64,000 nucleotides of DNA from Erigeron canadensis. Its lineage: Eukaryota; Streptophyta; Magnoliopsida; Asterales; Asteraceae. The notes below the pieces were generated by a model. The model saw nothing but the letters and a program-made list of their open reading frames with translations, did no database searches and was not told the DNA's origin. The DNA lies in NCBI RefSeq assembly GCF_010389155.1, contig NC_057761.1, positions 54,310,587-54,374,586 on the forward strand, read 5' to 3'. Shown piece after piece: positions 36,617-46,817 of this stretch (position 1 is its first letter; each line of letters begins with the position of its first letter). A program made the translations under genes and the position numbers.

Positions 36617-37962
36617 TCATAGCCCTTTTCCTTTAAGTTATACGCATACATATATATCAGAGGTTTAATGTTTGTAATGAAACATATAAGAATATTATCA
36701 TCGATCATTATATATGTCTCCTGCTGCAATCTTAATCCTTATTCTATATATTTTCTCTATATGGTAAAACTGAAAAGAAAACATATTTGATGTATGAAAA
36801 CACTTAAGGCATTCTATTGTATTACACCTTAGATGTCTAAATTTGCAATGAAAAAAACTAAGCAACAATGTAATACAATTATACAATACTGTTTGAACAG
36901 AATTTGGCATTGGGTCCTAGATTTTCCAATTGTAGGCCTTTAATCTTTCTTAATGGATGCTTAATTGGTTATTACCAAAAAAAAAAAAAAATGAATGAAT
37001 CATATTTAAAAGATCAAAAGAGGAACTAAAAGGTAGTTTTGGAACAGATAAGATGAAAAGAAAAAACGAAACAAGAATGTAATACAAAATCGTTTGAACA
37101 AAATTTGGCATTGGGCCAAAATGCTTCCTAGATAGCCCAATTGTAAGCCTTTGAATTCCCTTAATCCACGGTTACAAAAACAAAGATGAAATTTTATATT
37201 GAAATTTGAAAAGGATAGTTCTGAAAATAGATTTCGCATGTATGGCTTTCTAATATGGAATGTGATACATGTACCACCACTTTTGATAAATCTACCACAG
37301 TGGTGCATTAAATGCTTGTACAATGAGCTGTATAACCTGTACAATGTGATAAATTTATCAAAAACTGTGGTACGAATATCACTACTCTTCTAATATCTAC
37401 TTAAAAGTTTTTTTTCTTTTCTATTTTTGGATCAAAGTCATGCTTCTGAAGTTTGATTACATGAAAGTTCATGATAATGTAATCATGACTTTTCTAATCT
37501 ATATAGATAGAAGTAGATTTACATCAGTCTTATTATTTTAGAAAGTAGGCATGTTCTCAATCATTTTGATCATATGTGCCACTTTCCACCCAAACATATG
37601 CTTCACATTGCCTATTTTAGATAGCATCAATACTCTCCCAACCAAAGTGGTCAAATCATTTCCAAACTCTCCTACCACAACCTTTTGGTAGTTTGGTCAC
37701 ATCATCTTGATGTCTTGATGTCTTGATTAATAATGCGAACTTTGACTCGCAATACCAAAACTCCATGTGATTGCGTGCAGCGTGTCAGTGACTATCGAGA
37801 CAAATCATAAAACATATAAACCAAAAAATCTTAAACGTAGATATGAAGTTTGGCAGAAGTGAAATGCAATTCTCACTTCTTTTAGGTATTTATTTTAGGA
37901 TTTCTATGTATGCGCACACATTTTTATTTCTCAAACGTCCATTGCTTTACCATCTAGAAGTT
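36617..37962. other. spacer upstream of SAUR copy 2
   Basis: No gene. Two pieces around 36890-36925 and 37090-37160 repeat each other (GAACA-AATTTGGCATTGGG, then AATTGTA-GCCTTT), a small local duplication. From about 37550 the sequence resembles the SAUR copy 1 upstream region. Confidence 0.4.
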
Positions 37963-38367
37963 CTTTTAATCATGCAATATACATGTTCGTACAATATCGT
38001 ACAGATGTGTTTAATTTTGATTAAACAAGCAAAGTAAATGAAGTCTCTTTAAAGCAAATTCGAACTGATACACAAACCAGTTCACATTTTTTAAAATGCC
38101 CAACTGCCCATGGCTTCCATCATCTCCATCTCCTCTCTCTCTCTCTCACTCATATAAATATATGTATATATATGATATACTGATATGATACATATGATAT
38201 GAGCTCCTTATCATCTTAACACTATAAACAAATAGCTCCAATTGTCTGCCAGCAAAAAATTCCTCTCTTTCTTTCTCTCTCTCAAACACACAGCCCTTGC
38301 TAAAAGCACACATACATATACTTATAGATACATAATATAATATATACATATACATAAAGATATAAAA
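37963..38367 (+). promoter_or_regulatory. promoter and leader of SAUR copy 2
   Basis: It begins with the 31-bp block (37963-37993) identical to 26446-26476. A (CT)n run lies at about 38131-38147. The TATA box CTATAAAC at 38222-38229 sits in a context homologous to the copy 1 TATA box. Confidence 0.55.
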
Positions 38368-38751
38368 ATGTTGCAGGGGGAGAATCTAAAAGCATGGCTT
38401 AGAAAAAGGATGCATACCACTGGAGTTGTACCATGGTTCAGGTATGAAAAGCGGCGCCCATGGATTATCAGACGGAAATCATCATCAATGCATGAAGATG
38501 ATGAAGAAAAAAACTATATTCCAAGGGATGTCCCAAAGGGTCATTTGGCAGTCTATGTAGGTGAAAACCAGAGCAGGTTTGTCATCAATGTGAAGCTGTT
38601 AAAAAACCATTTGTTCAGTGCGCTGTTGGATCAAGCTCAAGAAGAGTACGGCTTCACCACTGAATCCAGACTATATATCCCCTGCCATGAGGATATTTTC
38701 CTCGGTGTGCTTCGATGTGCAAAGGATATAAGATTCACTTCCTGCCTTTGA
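38368..38751 (+). CDS. SAUR family auxin-responsive protein, copy 2
   Basis: Intronless, 127 aa. The core IPRDVPKGHLAVYVGENQS, RFVINVKLLKNHLF, LLDQAQEEYGF, LYIPCHEDIF is intact and ends in CL like copy 1. The N-terminus is Lys/Arg-rich (ENLKAWLRKRM) with an acidic stretch before the core. By protein and by shared promoter block it is closest to copy 1, though it lies 12 kb away beyond the PCC13-62-like pair. Expected role is in auxin-linked cell expansion, from family knowledge only. Confidence 0.9.
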   Translation: MLQGENLKAWLRKRMHTTGVVPWFRYEKRRPWIIRRKSSSMHEDDEEKNYIPRDVPKGHLAVYVGENQSRFVINVKLLKNHLFSALLDQAQEEYGFTTESRLYIPCHEDIFLGVLRCAKDIRFTSCL

Positions 38752-39209
38752 ATTTTGAGTGGATTTTGATAAAAGACTTGAAAACAATATCTGATGTAGC
38801 ACAATCACTTATTGCAAGATAAATAAAGCCCACTTTTTTCTCAAGGATTCTTGATTATAGATGGAGTCATTGATCTCGGCCTTGTTTTTTTAGCACCATA
38901 GGTAGAGGAAACTAATTACAATAGAAAATTGATGATCAAAAGCCATCAAAGTCTAATGACAGATTTTAGGGCAGATGCTGACTGTGGTGCAGTGTTATCG
39001 AAACCATGACCAAATTGGTTTAGCTAGTGAAGTACAAAGAGACCAAAAAGTGCAAATCTAACTATAAAACGATGAGCATATAAATACAGATGATATAATT
39101 CACCAACCTTGAAATAAAAGAAAATGAAGTACATATATTTCCTTGTCAGGCGTACTGTAATTCCTAACTTTAAAGTGGCAATAACATCCATTCAATTGGT
39201 TATACAATA
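38752..39209. other. 3' flank of SAUR copy 2
   Basis: The first 210 bp match the 3' flanks of SAUR copies 1 and 3 in patches (GCAAGATAAAT, CTTGTTTTTTTAGCACC, AAAGCCATCAAAGTCT-type words). No further gene. Confidence 0.45.
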
Positions 39210-39450
39210 GAAAGTAACTCCCAAAGCCGTCTTCCACGGGTTTTGGGTCCCAATACCGTCTTCGACGGTGTATGGGGGAGTTGATATGTAGACAGCCTTA
39301 CCCCTACCAAAGGTAGAGAGGCTGCTTCCAGGTTCTACAATAGGTAGAAAAGGACCTCCAGCCTTGCTGGGCATGAGGATCGAACCCATGACCTCTGTTT
39401 CTGAAGGCATGAGCTCCAACCACTGATCCAACCCAGTTAGTTTCTTCAAT
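39210..39450 (-). mobile_element. tRNA-derived SINE
   Basis: On the minus strand: A box GGATCAGTGGTTGGAGCTC, B box GGTCATGGGTTCGATCCTC, then a body with CTTTGGTAGGGGTAAGG and two ACGGTATTGGGACCC / GTGGAAGACGG-like pieces. This is the clearest SINE in the window. It lies between SAUR copies 2 and 3. Confidence 0.7.
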
Positions 39451-40149
39451 TGGTTATACAATAATATAACTGAAACACGTTTAAGAAGGAAAACACAAGC
39501 AATGACAATCATATGTAGCCGGGTACCCTGCACTTTGAGCCTCAGAGGGAAAGTATCCACCTAATAGAGTTTACTCCTTTTCCATGTATATTATACTTTC
39601 TGCTTTTAAAGTCATAAACTTACTCTATAATTGTCATCAGTCATTGCAAATAAATCTACAAGTAAAACGGGGCGTATTCGAATTAATGAATTATGATCAC
39701 TTTTATGCCAAAAAGGGGGGCCTAAAAAACAAAACCAAAGTTGTCTATGACTTTGGTGAAATGAGCCACTGACCACTCAAACAATATTCACATTCCCAGA
39801 TTTTGAAGGGATCTATACTCAAGCTAAGTGCTCATCAACTTTCAATCATTTTCAGTGGCCACATTATTATTGTGTAATCTTTCCCTCTCCATCACTCCAA
39901 TATGATGTCTTAATCAATTATAGCGGACATCGATTCACCACCATTCAAAAAGTCCAAAACCCCATGTGATGCATGCGTCATAGTACTGAATATTGAGCAG
40001 ATGTTTTAACAGCAAACAGAGAACGCGTATCTATAACGAAGATATGAAAGTAGGCAGAATACATATCCCATGTAGTTATGTGTTATTTATGTGTGTATAT
40101 TAAGTATAAGACTGAGCTCTTAAACATCTATACATAAGACAGACAGACC
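39451..40149. other. upstream region of SAUR copy 3
   Basis: No gene. From about 39510 it aligns in patches with the region upstream of SAUR copy 1 (for example CTTTCTGCTTTTAAAGT and CCCATGTGATG words). Confidence 0.45.
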
Positions 40150-40225
40150 CTATATATAGAATATAGATCTCTCCAAGTTGCCTACCACCAACATATCCCC
40201 CCCCCCCCCCCCCCCCCTTCTTTTT

Positions 40226-40261
<36 letters not shown>

Positions 40262-40303
40262 TCTGAGAAGCAAATCTAAATATCCATACATAAACGTATA
40301 ACG
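40150..40303 (+). promoter_or_regulatory. TATA box and simple-repeat leader of SAUR copy 3
   Basis: TATA box CTATATATA at 40150-40158. The leader then holds 21 C residues (40197-40217), a (CT)n run (about 40227-40249) and a (CA)n run (about 40250-40260) ahead of the ATG at 40304. Confidence 0.6.
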
Positions 40304-40645
40304 ATGATGCAAGTGAAGATTCTGAAAGCATGGCCTAGAAGGAGGCAGCCTAATAATGGAGGTGTAAGCTGTGAAACATGGTGCTCATGGAAATTATCAT
40401 CGTCCATGCATAAAGATGAGGATGAAGACTACATTCCAAGAGATGTCCCAAAGGGTCATTTGGTAGTCTATGTTGGTGAAAACAAAAGCAGGTTTGTCAT
40501 CAATGTGAAACTGCTAAAAAATCCTATGTTCATCGAATTGTTGGATCAAGCTCGAGAAGAATACGACTTCACTACTGATTGCCAGCTCTATATCCCTTGC
40601 CATGAGTACGTTTTCCTTAGTGTGATTCATTGTGCAAGGGATTAA
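40304..40645 (+). CDS. SAUR family auxin-responsive protein, copy 3
   Basis: Intronless, 113 aa. The SAUR core is complete (IPRDVPKGHLVVYVGENKS, RFVINVKLLKNPMF, LLDQAREEYDF, LYIPCHEYVF). It stops at CARD, about ten residues before the CL-ending tail of copies 1 and 2, because the equivalent codon is TAA; the following bases still resemble the lost tail (AGATTCACCTTC). The start MMQVKILKAW matches copy 1. It converges on the membrane protein gene at 41530, 884 bp away, mirroring copy 1 and its partner. The long simple-repeat leader is unusual for the group. Confidence 0.88.
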   Translation: MMQVKILKAWPRRRQPNNGGVSCETWCSWKLSSSMHKDEDEDYIPRDVPKGHLVVYVGENKSRFVINVKLLKNPMFIELLDQAREEYDFTTDCQLYIPCHEYVFLSVIHCARD

Positions 40646-40881
40646 AGATTCACCTTCTAACATTAAAGCTTGAGCGGATTTTACTAAAAGAATTGAAATT
40701 AGTGTGAAGTATGCATGGTTAATGCAAGATAAATGAATACCAAGTTTTGAAGAATATACTAAATTAGATGAGGAGTCAATGACCAAACTTTGACCTTCAA
40801 TTTTTAGTACCAGTGTTTAGGGAACTAATAAGTAATAACAATACTAAATCGATCATCAAACCATCAAAGTCTGCTGTTCTG

Positions 40882-40959
40882 ATCAAATCCTGTCTTGAGT
40901 ACATTTCCCTCAATATGGTTCATTGCGCAAGGGATAGAAGATTCACCTTTTGCATTTAG
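40882..40959 (+). pseudogene. SAUR 3'-end relic
   Basis: 26 codons including the stop that align with the end of the SAUR proteins: IKSCLEYISLNMVHCARD against YIPCHEYVFLSVIHCARD, followed by the RRFTFCI tail. No upstream SAUR sequence is present, but the 3' flank to about 41165 again resembles SAUR 3' flanks. It is a partial tandem duplicate of copy 3 that keeps the tail copy 3 has lost. Confidence 0.65.
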
Positions 40960-41529
40960 AATTCAAGTAAATTTTATGAAAAAAAATGAATGTTAGTGTA
41001 TAGTATGCAGCTTTGTTACAAGATAAATAACACCCGTTTTTGAGGAATTCATAGCTGAAGATGAAGACACTGATCAAATTCTGAGCTTGTTTTTCTAGTA
41101 CTGCTATCGGGGAAACTAATAACCATAACACAAATACACCATTAAAGTCCAGTAATTTTGATCAAATTTGGCCGTGTTGTGACTGCAACACATTTTTCTC
41201 AATGTAACTAGAACTAAAATGTTCAAAAACTGAAATACAAAGACCATATATCAAGTCTTTAAAACTATAATGACAACGTAGATGTTGCTCTTTATCTTAC
41301 AAGTCTAAAGTGGTAGAAAAAAGTACATGTATTCAATTGTAAGCCATCATGTAATTCCTAGAAGAAAAGCATAACAACAATTTCATCTGGAGAAATATGC
41401 ACATACTATACAAAAGCATCTAGTTCATATCATCTAGCACTTGTAATGCTAATTGACACAGATTTAAGAAGGCAAAAATATGAATAAAAAGATTACCACT
41501 TCATAGTGCATTTTCTGCAGGAATCCACA
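40960..41529. other. convergent spacer between SAUR relic and membrane protein gene 2
   Basis: The first 200 bp are duplicated SAUR 3' flank; the rest includes the likely 3' UTR of the minus-strand gene. No other gene. Confidence 0.45.
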
Positions 41530-42936
41530 TCATCTATCATCTTCTAGCATCGTTTCAAGCTCTTTTTGACCAAATGGTACTCCACTAGATCTAGCATCCA
41601 TGGATTTCACGGAGAAGTAATAAAACATCCATGCGACAATAAAGTACACTTCCATAAAAGATTGGACAATGGAAGTAAACACCTTCCCAAAAATATATGT
41701 AAGTACGTGTCTTGCAAATGACCCACAAACGATACCTTCTAAACACTTGAGATTTATCGCAGGATGAATCATTACCGTCAACAAATGCCACCCTTCTTTA
41801 ATAACTTCCTTTCCGGATTTTCTTGAATCCACCATAACCACACAAGCATCCACCGCAAAAACAAAGGACAAAAGCATATCCATCAAAAACCATGATAACA
41901 TAAAACCATAAATCTCCTTATCAAACCCTTTTATCCAAGGAGTAACATTCGAATACGGGATAAACTTCAACCTAACAAAAATCTTAAACAACGAATATTG
42001 ATCCTCTATCTCTCCAAAATACCAAACACCCAACAACTGAGTCAATGCATCCCTAACCACCCATCTCATTACAATAAATCCACACAATCTTTTCATCCCT
42101 AAATTCGCACCGTTCCAAAACGTCTTAACAAACGACTTGTAACTCTTCAAATAACCGTTCACTACTAACACAAACACAACCCCATGAACCCAAGAATGAG
42201 TAGCAACAAACCCAAGAATCATAAACCCATATGCAGCAGCCAATCCCCCAACAAGATACACCAATGTACTCGCATCTTGATGGTCAAGATCAAACCTTTT
42301 TAACAAAAAATCGAAATCGGTTTCATTCTGTGACAGCCCATCATCATTTCGCACAGACCCACTAATATTTTCTAGTTTTTCAACAATCTTGATTGTTTTA
42401 AAAGACATTTTAGCACTGGACTTAACAGTTTCTAAAACCCTAATTCCATTATCTGATACAAAATTAGAAAAACCAAATTGGGGATCAAAGGAATCAAGTA
42501 TAAGTAGAGTAGCATTTAATTGTGGCTTTATAAAGTTACCACCAAAGAAGCGGTGATCAAGTTCTTCATCGCCGGAAAAGAAATCATCATCTAGGGTTCC
42601 GACACGGGTGAGCTGCAGAAAAGGACGGTGCCGCTGCCGCTGCCGGAGATTATAGGTGGTTGATGGTGGTGGTGGTGGTGGTGGGTTTGGTGGAAGTTGA
42701 ATTCTTGAAATGAGGGTTTGTACGGATGGGTCATTATCAATGAAGGAAATAAGGGAATGAGTGGCGGTTTCAATGTTAGCGCGAATCGAAAGTAGAAGCC
42801 AAGAAAGGACGAGGAAGATGAGGGTGTCACGGCGCGTGGAGAAGATGGTGGTGGTTGTATGGTGGATGATTTGGTTGGTGGTTTGGAGGTGGAGGATGGT
42901 TGGCGTTGGTGGTGGTGGTGGATGATGGTGGTTCAT
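41530..42936 (-). CDS. uncharacterised plant multi-pass membrane protein, copy 2
   Basis: Single exon, 468 aa, paralogue of the gene at 27952-29190; family name not recognised. Layout is the same: a Pro/His-rich N-terminus (MNHHHPPPPPTP), a first hydrophobic helix preceded by TTTIFSTRRD, a long loop containing PPPPPPP, then about five hydrophobic segments. The conserved C-terminal motif is KSMDARSSGVPFGQKELETML. Shared middle words include FKIFVRLKF, YGFMLSWFLMDM and VDACVVMVDSRKSGKEVIKEG. The loop after the first helix is longer than in copy 1 and more acidic. No catalytic motif is visible. The segmental duplication with SAUR suggests the pair moved together, not that they work together. Confidence 0.8.
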   Translation of the reverse strand: MNHHHPPPPPTPTILHLQTTNQIIHHTTTTIFSTRRDTLIFLVLSWLLLSIRANIETATHSLISFIDNDPSVQTLISRIQLPPNPPPPPPPSTTYNLRQRQRHRPFLQLTRVGTLDDDFFSGDEELDHRFFGGNFIKPQLNATLLILDSFDPQFGFSNFVSDNGIRVLETVKSSAKMSFKTIKIVEKLENISGSVRNDDGLSQNETDFDFLLKRFDLDHQDASTLVYLVGGLAAAYGFMILGFVATHSWVHGVVFVLVVNGYLKSYKSFVKTFWNGANLGMKRLCGFIVMRWVVRDALTQLLGVWYFGEIEDQYSLFKIFVRLKFIPYSNVTPWIKGFDKEIYGFMLSWFLMDMLLSFVFAVDACVVMVDSRKSGKEVIKEGWHLLTVMIHPAINLKCLEGIVCGSFARHVLTYIFGKVFTSIVQSFMEVYFIVAWMFYYFSVKSMDARSSGVPFGQKELETMLEDDR

Positions 42937-43732
42937 GGTGGTTTTGTTTGACGAAAAGATAGTTGGTTGATGGATGGATCTTGGTTTTTGTATTATTGGT
43001 CACGTTATAGAGTTGGACGTATGATGTATGAATTGGTCAAATTAACTTCTGAGTTTTAATACTATAAAATTCTTTTTGATGTCTCAAATTATTTGATATT
43101 TTTTATTCATATGTTTGCATATTTGTTCATGGATATTGTGAATGTAAAACACTTGAGTTGGTGATTGTTTTGATTTCCTTATTTGGTCTTTTTCATGAAT
43201 ATTATTTTCGAGTGCGTTCTTCGTGCATTCAAATGACCAAAATGAGTCTTTAAAATGTATCAACGTCATGTTCTAGATCCTTACACAGTTACACATCCCC
43301 CAAACGAATCCAATTGGTCTACTAATTCATATCCTACTTTTATGATTTTAATGTAAAGCAGGGATGGTATGCGGAACCATACTGAACCGTCCAGAAACTG
43401 ACTAGAATCAAAACCGAAAACCACTTATGAAAATCGAAACCGTACCGGTATTTTGGTTTTTTACCTCATTAGTACCGAATTTTGAATTGTGTCATACTTG
43501 GAGGTTGAATCAGGAAGCTCATGGCTCATGGCTGAATTAAAATGAGTGAATATGGTCATGATTCATGAAGAAGGTCACAAGCATCACCCTTATCAGAGAA
43601 TGGAGTTTTGCTTTTCATGATTTAACAGTTAAACATAATATATGTATATATTTTTTTGAGAAATGTCAAATTCTAATAATTATGGAGTTTTTGTTTTAAT
43701 TATACTATTTGGCTTATTTTTGGTGTCCAGTT
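42937..43732. other. spacer upstream of membrane protein gene 2
   Basis: No gene. A piece at about 43362-43490 (CAGGGATGG start, then CCGAAAACC and CGGTATTTTGG words) looks like a hAT-type fragment without a matching end. Confidence 0.4.
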
Positions 43733-44614
43733 AAAAGTTGTGTTACAATCTCTTCACGTGTCATATACTCATATGTATTAGTTGAAAGCGTTATTACACT
43801 TTGTTGTTCACTTGTCATATATAATAGTTAAAAGTGTTATTAGACCTCGTTCTCATGTCATAAGTGATAGTTAAAAGTGTTATTACATCTGGTTCATATG
43901 TCATATGCGATAGTTAAAAGTGTTATTACACCTGCTTCACGTGTCATATGTGATAGTTAAAAGTGTTATTACATCTTGTTCACGTGTCATATGTGATACT
44001 TAAAAGTGTTATTACACATTGTTTACGGCACATATGTGACAGTTAAAAGTGTTATTACATCTCGTTTATGGGTCATATGTGATAGTTAGAAGTGTTATTA
44101 TACCTCATTCACGTGTCAAGTATGATAGCTAAAAGTGTTATTGCACGTTCTTCACGTGTCATATGCATGTGATAGTTAAAAGTACGTTATTACACCTTGT
44201 TCACTTGTCATATTTAATAGCTAAAAGTGTTATTACAAATGGTTCACTTGCCACGTGTAATAGTTAAAAGTGTTATTACACTTTGTTTATGTGTCATAAT
44301 TGATAGTTAAAAGTGTTATTACACCTGGTTCACGTGTCATATTTGATTGGTTAAAAGTGTTATTACACCTAGTTCACATGTCATATGCGACAGTTAAAAG
44401 TGTTATTACACTCCGTTTATGTGTCATAATTTGATAGTTGAAAGTGTTTTTAAACTCCGTTTATGTGTCATAAGTTGATAGTTGAAATTGTTATTACACA
44501 TGCTTCACGTGTCATATGTGATAGTTAAGGTGTTATTACACCTGGTCCACGTCTCATATGAGATAGTTAAGTGTTATTACAAACCTATTCACATGTCATT
44601 TGTGAAAGTTAATA
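43733..44614. repeat. minisatellite of about 44-bp units with CACGTG motifs
   Basis: About 20 head-to-tail units of 42-48 bp with consensus TAGTTAAAAGTGTTATTACA followed by CCTGGTTCACGTGTCATATG. The units differ at scattered positions. I count eight exact CACGTG hexamers (G-box type). The array resumes briefly at 45507-45540 after the hAT element, showing that the element split it. Confidence 0.85.
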
Positions 44615-44622
44615 ATGTTATT

Positions 44623-44869
44623 TAGAGATGCACAAAAAAACCGGTTAACTTAACCGAACCTAAGCCTAACCGGTTAGGGACCGAATCCGTACAAACCAGT
44701 TATAGGTTACCATTAACCGTCAGTTCCTAACCGATCCTTACTTTCAAAACAAAAACCGATCTTTAACCGGTTAACCTATAACCGGTTATTTTACAAAATA
44801 ATAACCGGTTAACCTATATATAATATATAAAAAAGTAAAAGAAAACTAGAAAAGTCCAGATGATGCACC

Positions 44870-44925
<56 letters not shown>

Positions 44926-45506
44926 AAGATTTTTATGGATTTCTTTAGATCAATACTTGCCGTCGTGATTTGAAGGAATTCAGATCAATACTTACCGCCG
45001 TCATCAATACTTGCTGCCAGACGTCGGAACTTATGTAATCAAAACGACGTAGAAGATCATATCGCAAGGTAAAGAAGCCTTACTTATTTCATCTGATGAT
45101 GATGATGATTCTGATAGAGATAGATATATTAATAATGATAAAAATAATATGTATAATAATAGATATAGTAGATTTGATGTACAATTGAGCATGATAAGGA
45201 GTAGAGGACTTAATTGGATGAGCCAGAGGATAAGAAATGGAAGTCAGGTTTTGTGGTTGGAGAAATGAGGGATGAGATTGGTTAATGATAAAAGGAAGAG
45301 TCGGAGGAGTTTATAGTGGCCGGTTAAAAAAAAACCGAAAATAGGTTAACCACTACCGGTTAAGCGGTTTTTTATTAACCGAAATTGATCGGTTTCATCG
45401 GTTGGGGTTTTTTCATATAGAAACCGGTTATTTTTTTAGAAAAAATAACCGGTTTCGGTTATTAAAAAAAATAACCGGAACCGGTTAACTGGTATTTGCA
45501 CCTCTA
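44623..45506. mobile_element. non-autonomous hAT element with perfect 8-bp target duplication
   Basis: An 884-bp element with ends TAGAGATGCAC and, inverted, TAGAGGTGCAA. It is flanked by ATGTTATT at 44615-44622 and 45507-45514, which together rebuild a normal minisatellite unit. The inner ends are dense in ACCGGTTA words. The middle has an (AT)n run (about 44879-44921) and no transposase. Some of the middle (about 44935-45300) may be captured host sequence, but I could not identify it. Confidence 0.9.
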
Positions 45507-45540
45507 ATGTTATTACACCTTTATTTATGTGGTACAGTGT

Positions 45541-45990
45541 CGGCCCTGGGCCCCTGGCTATGGATAGCCTGGGCTTAAGCCCATAACAACATACAGATTG
45601 GGGGCGACAAGTTTTTAGCCCAAACTATTGTATATGTGCTAGGCTCATATATTAAAGATAACACAACGCTTTTCACTTTAACAAATAATACACAGATATC
45701 CAAATTTGAGCGTTTCTACTTCCCATCTTTTTCTTTTTCATAGTCGTATCAGATCAATATTCCTTCAAGCTTTCACTTAATATCTTGTATCATTAATCAT
45801 CGATCATCCTTCACGTACAAACCTATACATGATAATACGAAGGTATATAAAATATATGCTGCCACCGAATTTTTTGTTTTTGCAATAGCCCAAACAAACG
45901 ACATTTGTAGGGTTCTTTTTAAGTGATATCTATTTAACTTATAATATCTCTTTAATTTTTAGCTTTTATATAGTATGTACAATGATATGT

Positions 45991-46056
<66 letters not shown>

Positions 46057-46527
46057 GTAGAGCATAGAGAAAAAATTAATCTATACTTTTGATCTAAACC
46101 ATTCAAAATAAATAAAATGTGTAATCTTAACCATTTAAATTCAAATTACTATAAATATCATAAACAAACATGGTAAGGTTTTAGTATAGAAATACAACTT
46201 AAAGAAGACTGGGAAAAAAATATCGACACCTTTGAATAAAAAAAAAGGTCAAACATGTGGTTTTATACATGCCAAGATTTTCTGGTTGGTAAACATTTCC
46301 AATCTAAATTTATACATATAGAAACGAAATGAAAACAATTTTTAAGTTTCATTAAGGAAAGTAAAAAAAACGTAATTAATAACTCATATTTTTATAAATA
46401 CGTAAACGATGTATTACATGCCATCATAAAAAATGTAAATCTTTTCTTCTCATTTCAATTCATCAATATTTTCAAGCATCTAAGATAAAGAATGTATTGT
46501 GTTATAACATTCATATATTTTTATATT
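45541..46527. other. intergenic with GC-rich fragment and (AT)n
   Basis: A GTCGGCCCTGGGCCCCTGG-type fragment at about 45539-45670 looks transposon-derived. A long (AT)n run lies at about 45995-46051. No gene. Confidence 0.4.
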
Positions 46528-46817
46528 GGGATAAGTATCCTGGAATGTAACAAACTTTGGACGAATATCTATAGTAGGAAATAACTAAAGTTGTGTGTAT
46601 TGTATGTAAACAACTTTAAAAAATGTTTATTGTATGTAACAAAACATACGTGGCAACCATATAGAGGTGCCACTTGTCTTATTATAATTGGTTGAATACA
46701 TTTTCTTACATATAATAAACATTATTTTCGAGTTGTTTACATACAATACACACAACTTTAGTTATTTCTTACTATAGACATTCGTTCAAAGTTTGTTACA
46801 TTCCAAGATACTTATCC
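46528..46817. mobile_element. Mutator-type foldback MITE with 10-bp direct repeat
   Basis: A 290-bp element whose two arms are inverted copies over about 110 bp, starting GGGATAAGTATCCTGGAATG on the left and ending CAAGATACTTATCC on the right. It is flanked by TTTTTATATT at 46518-46527 and 46818-46827. The centre has ACGTGGCA and its near-inverse. Target duplications of 9-10 bp suggest a Mutator-like origin. Confidence 0.75.

Noticed and set aside
43733..44614. CRISPR-like appearance of regularly spaced repeats
   Set aside because: The units are contiguous and similar throughout with no unique spacers, and the genome is a plant; it is a minisatellite.
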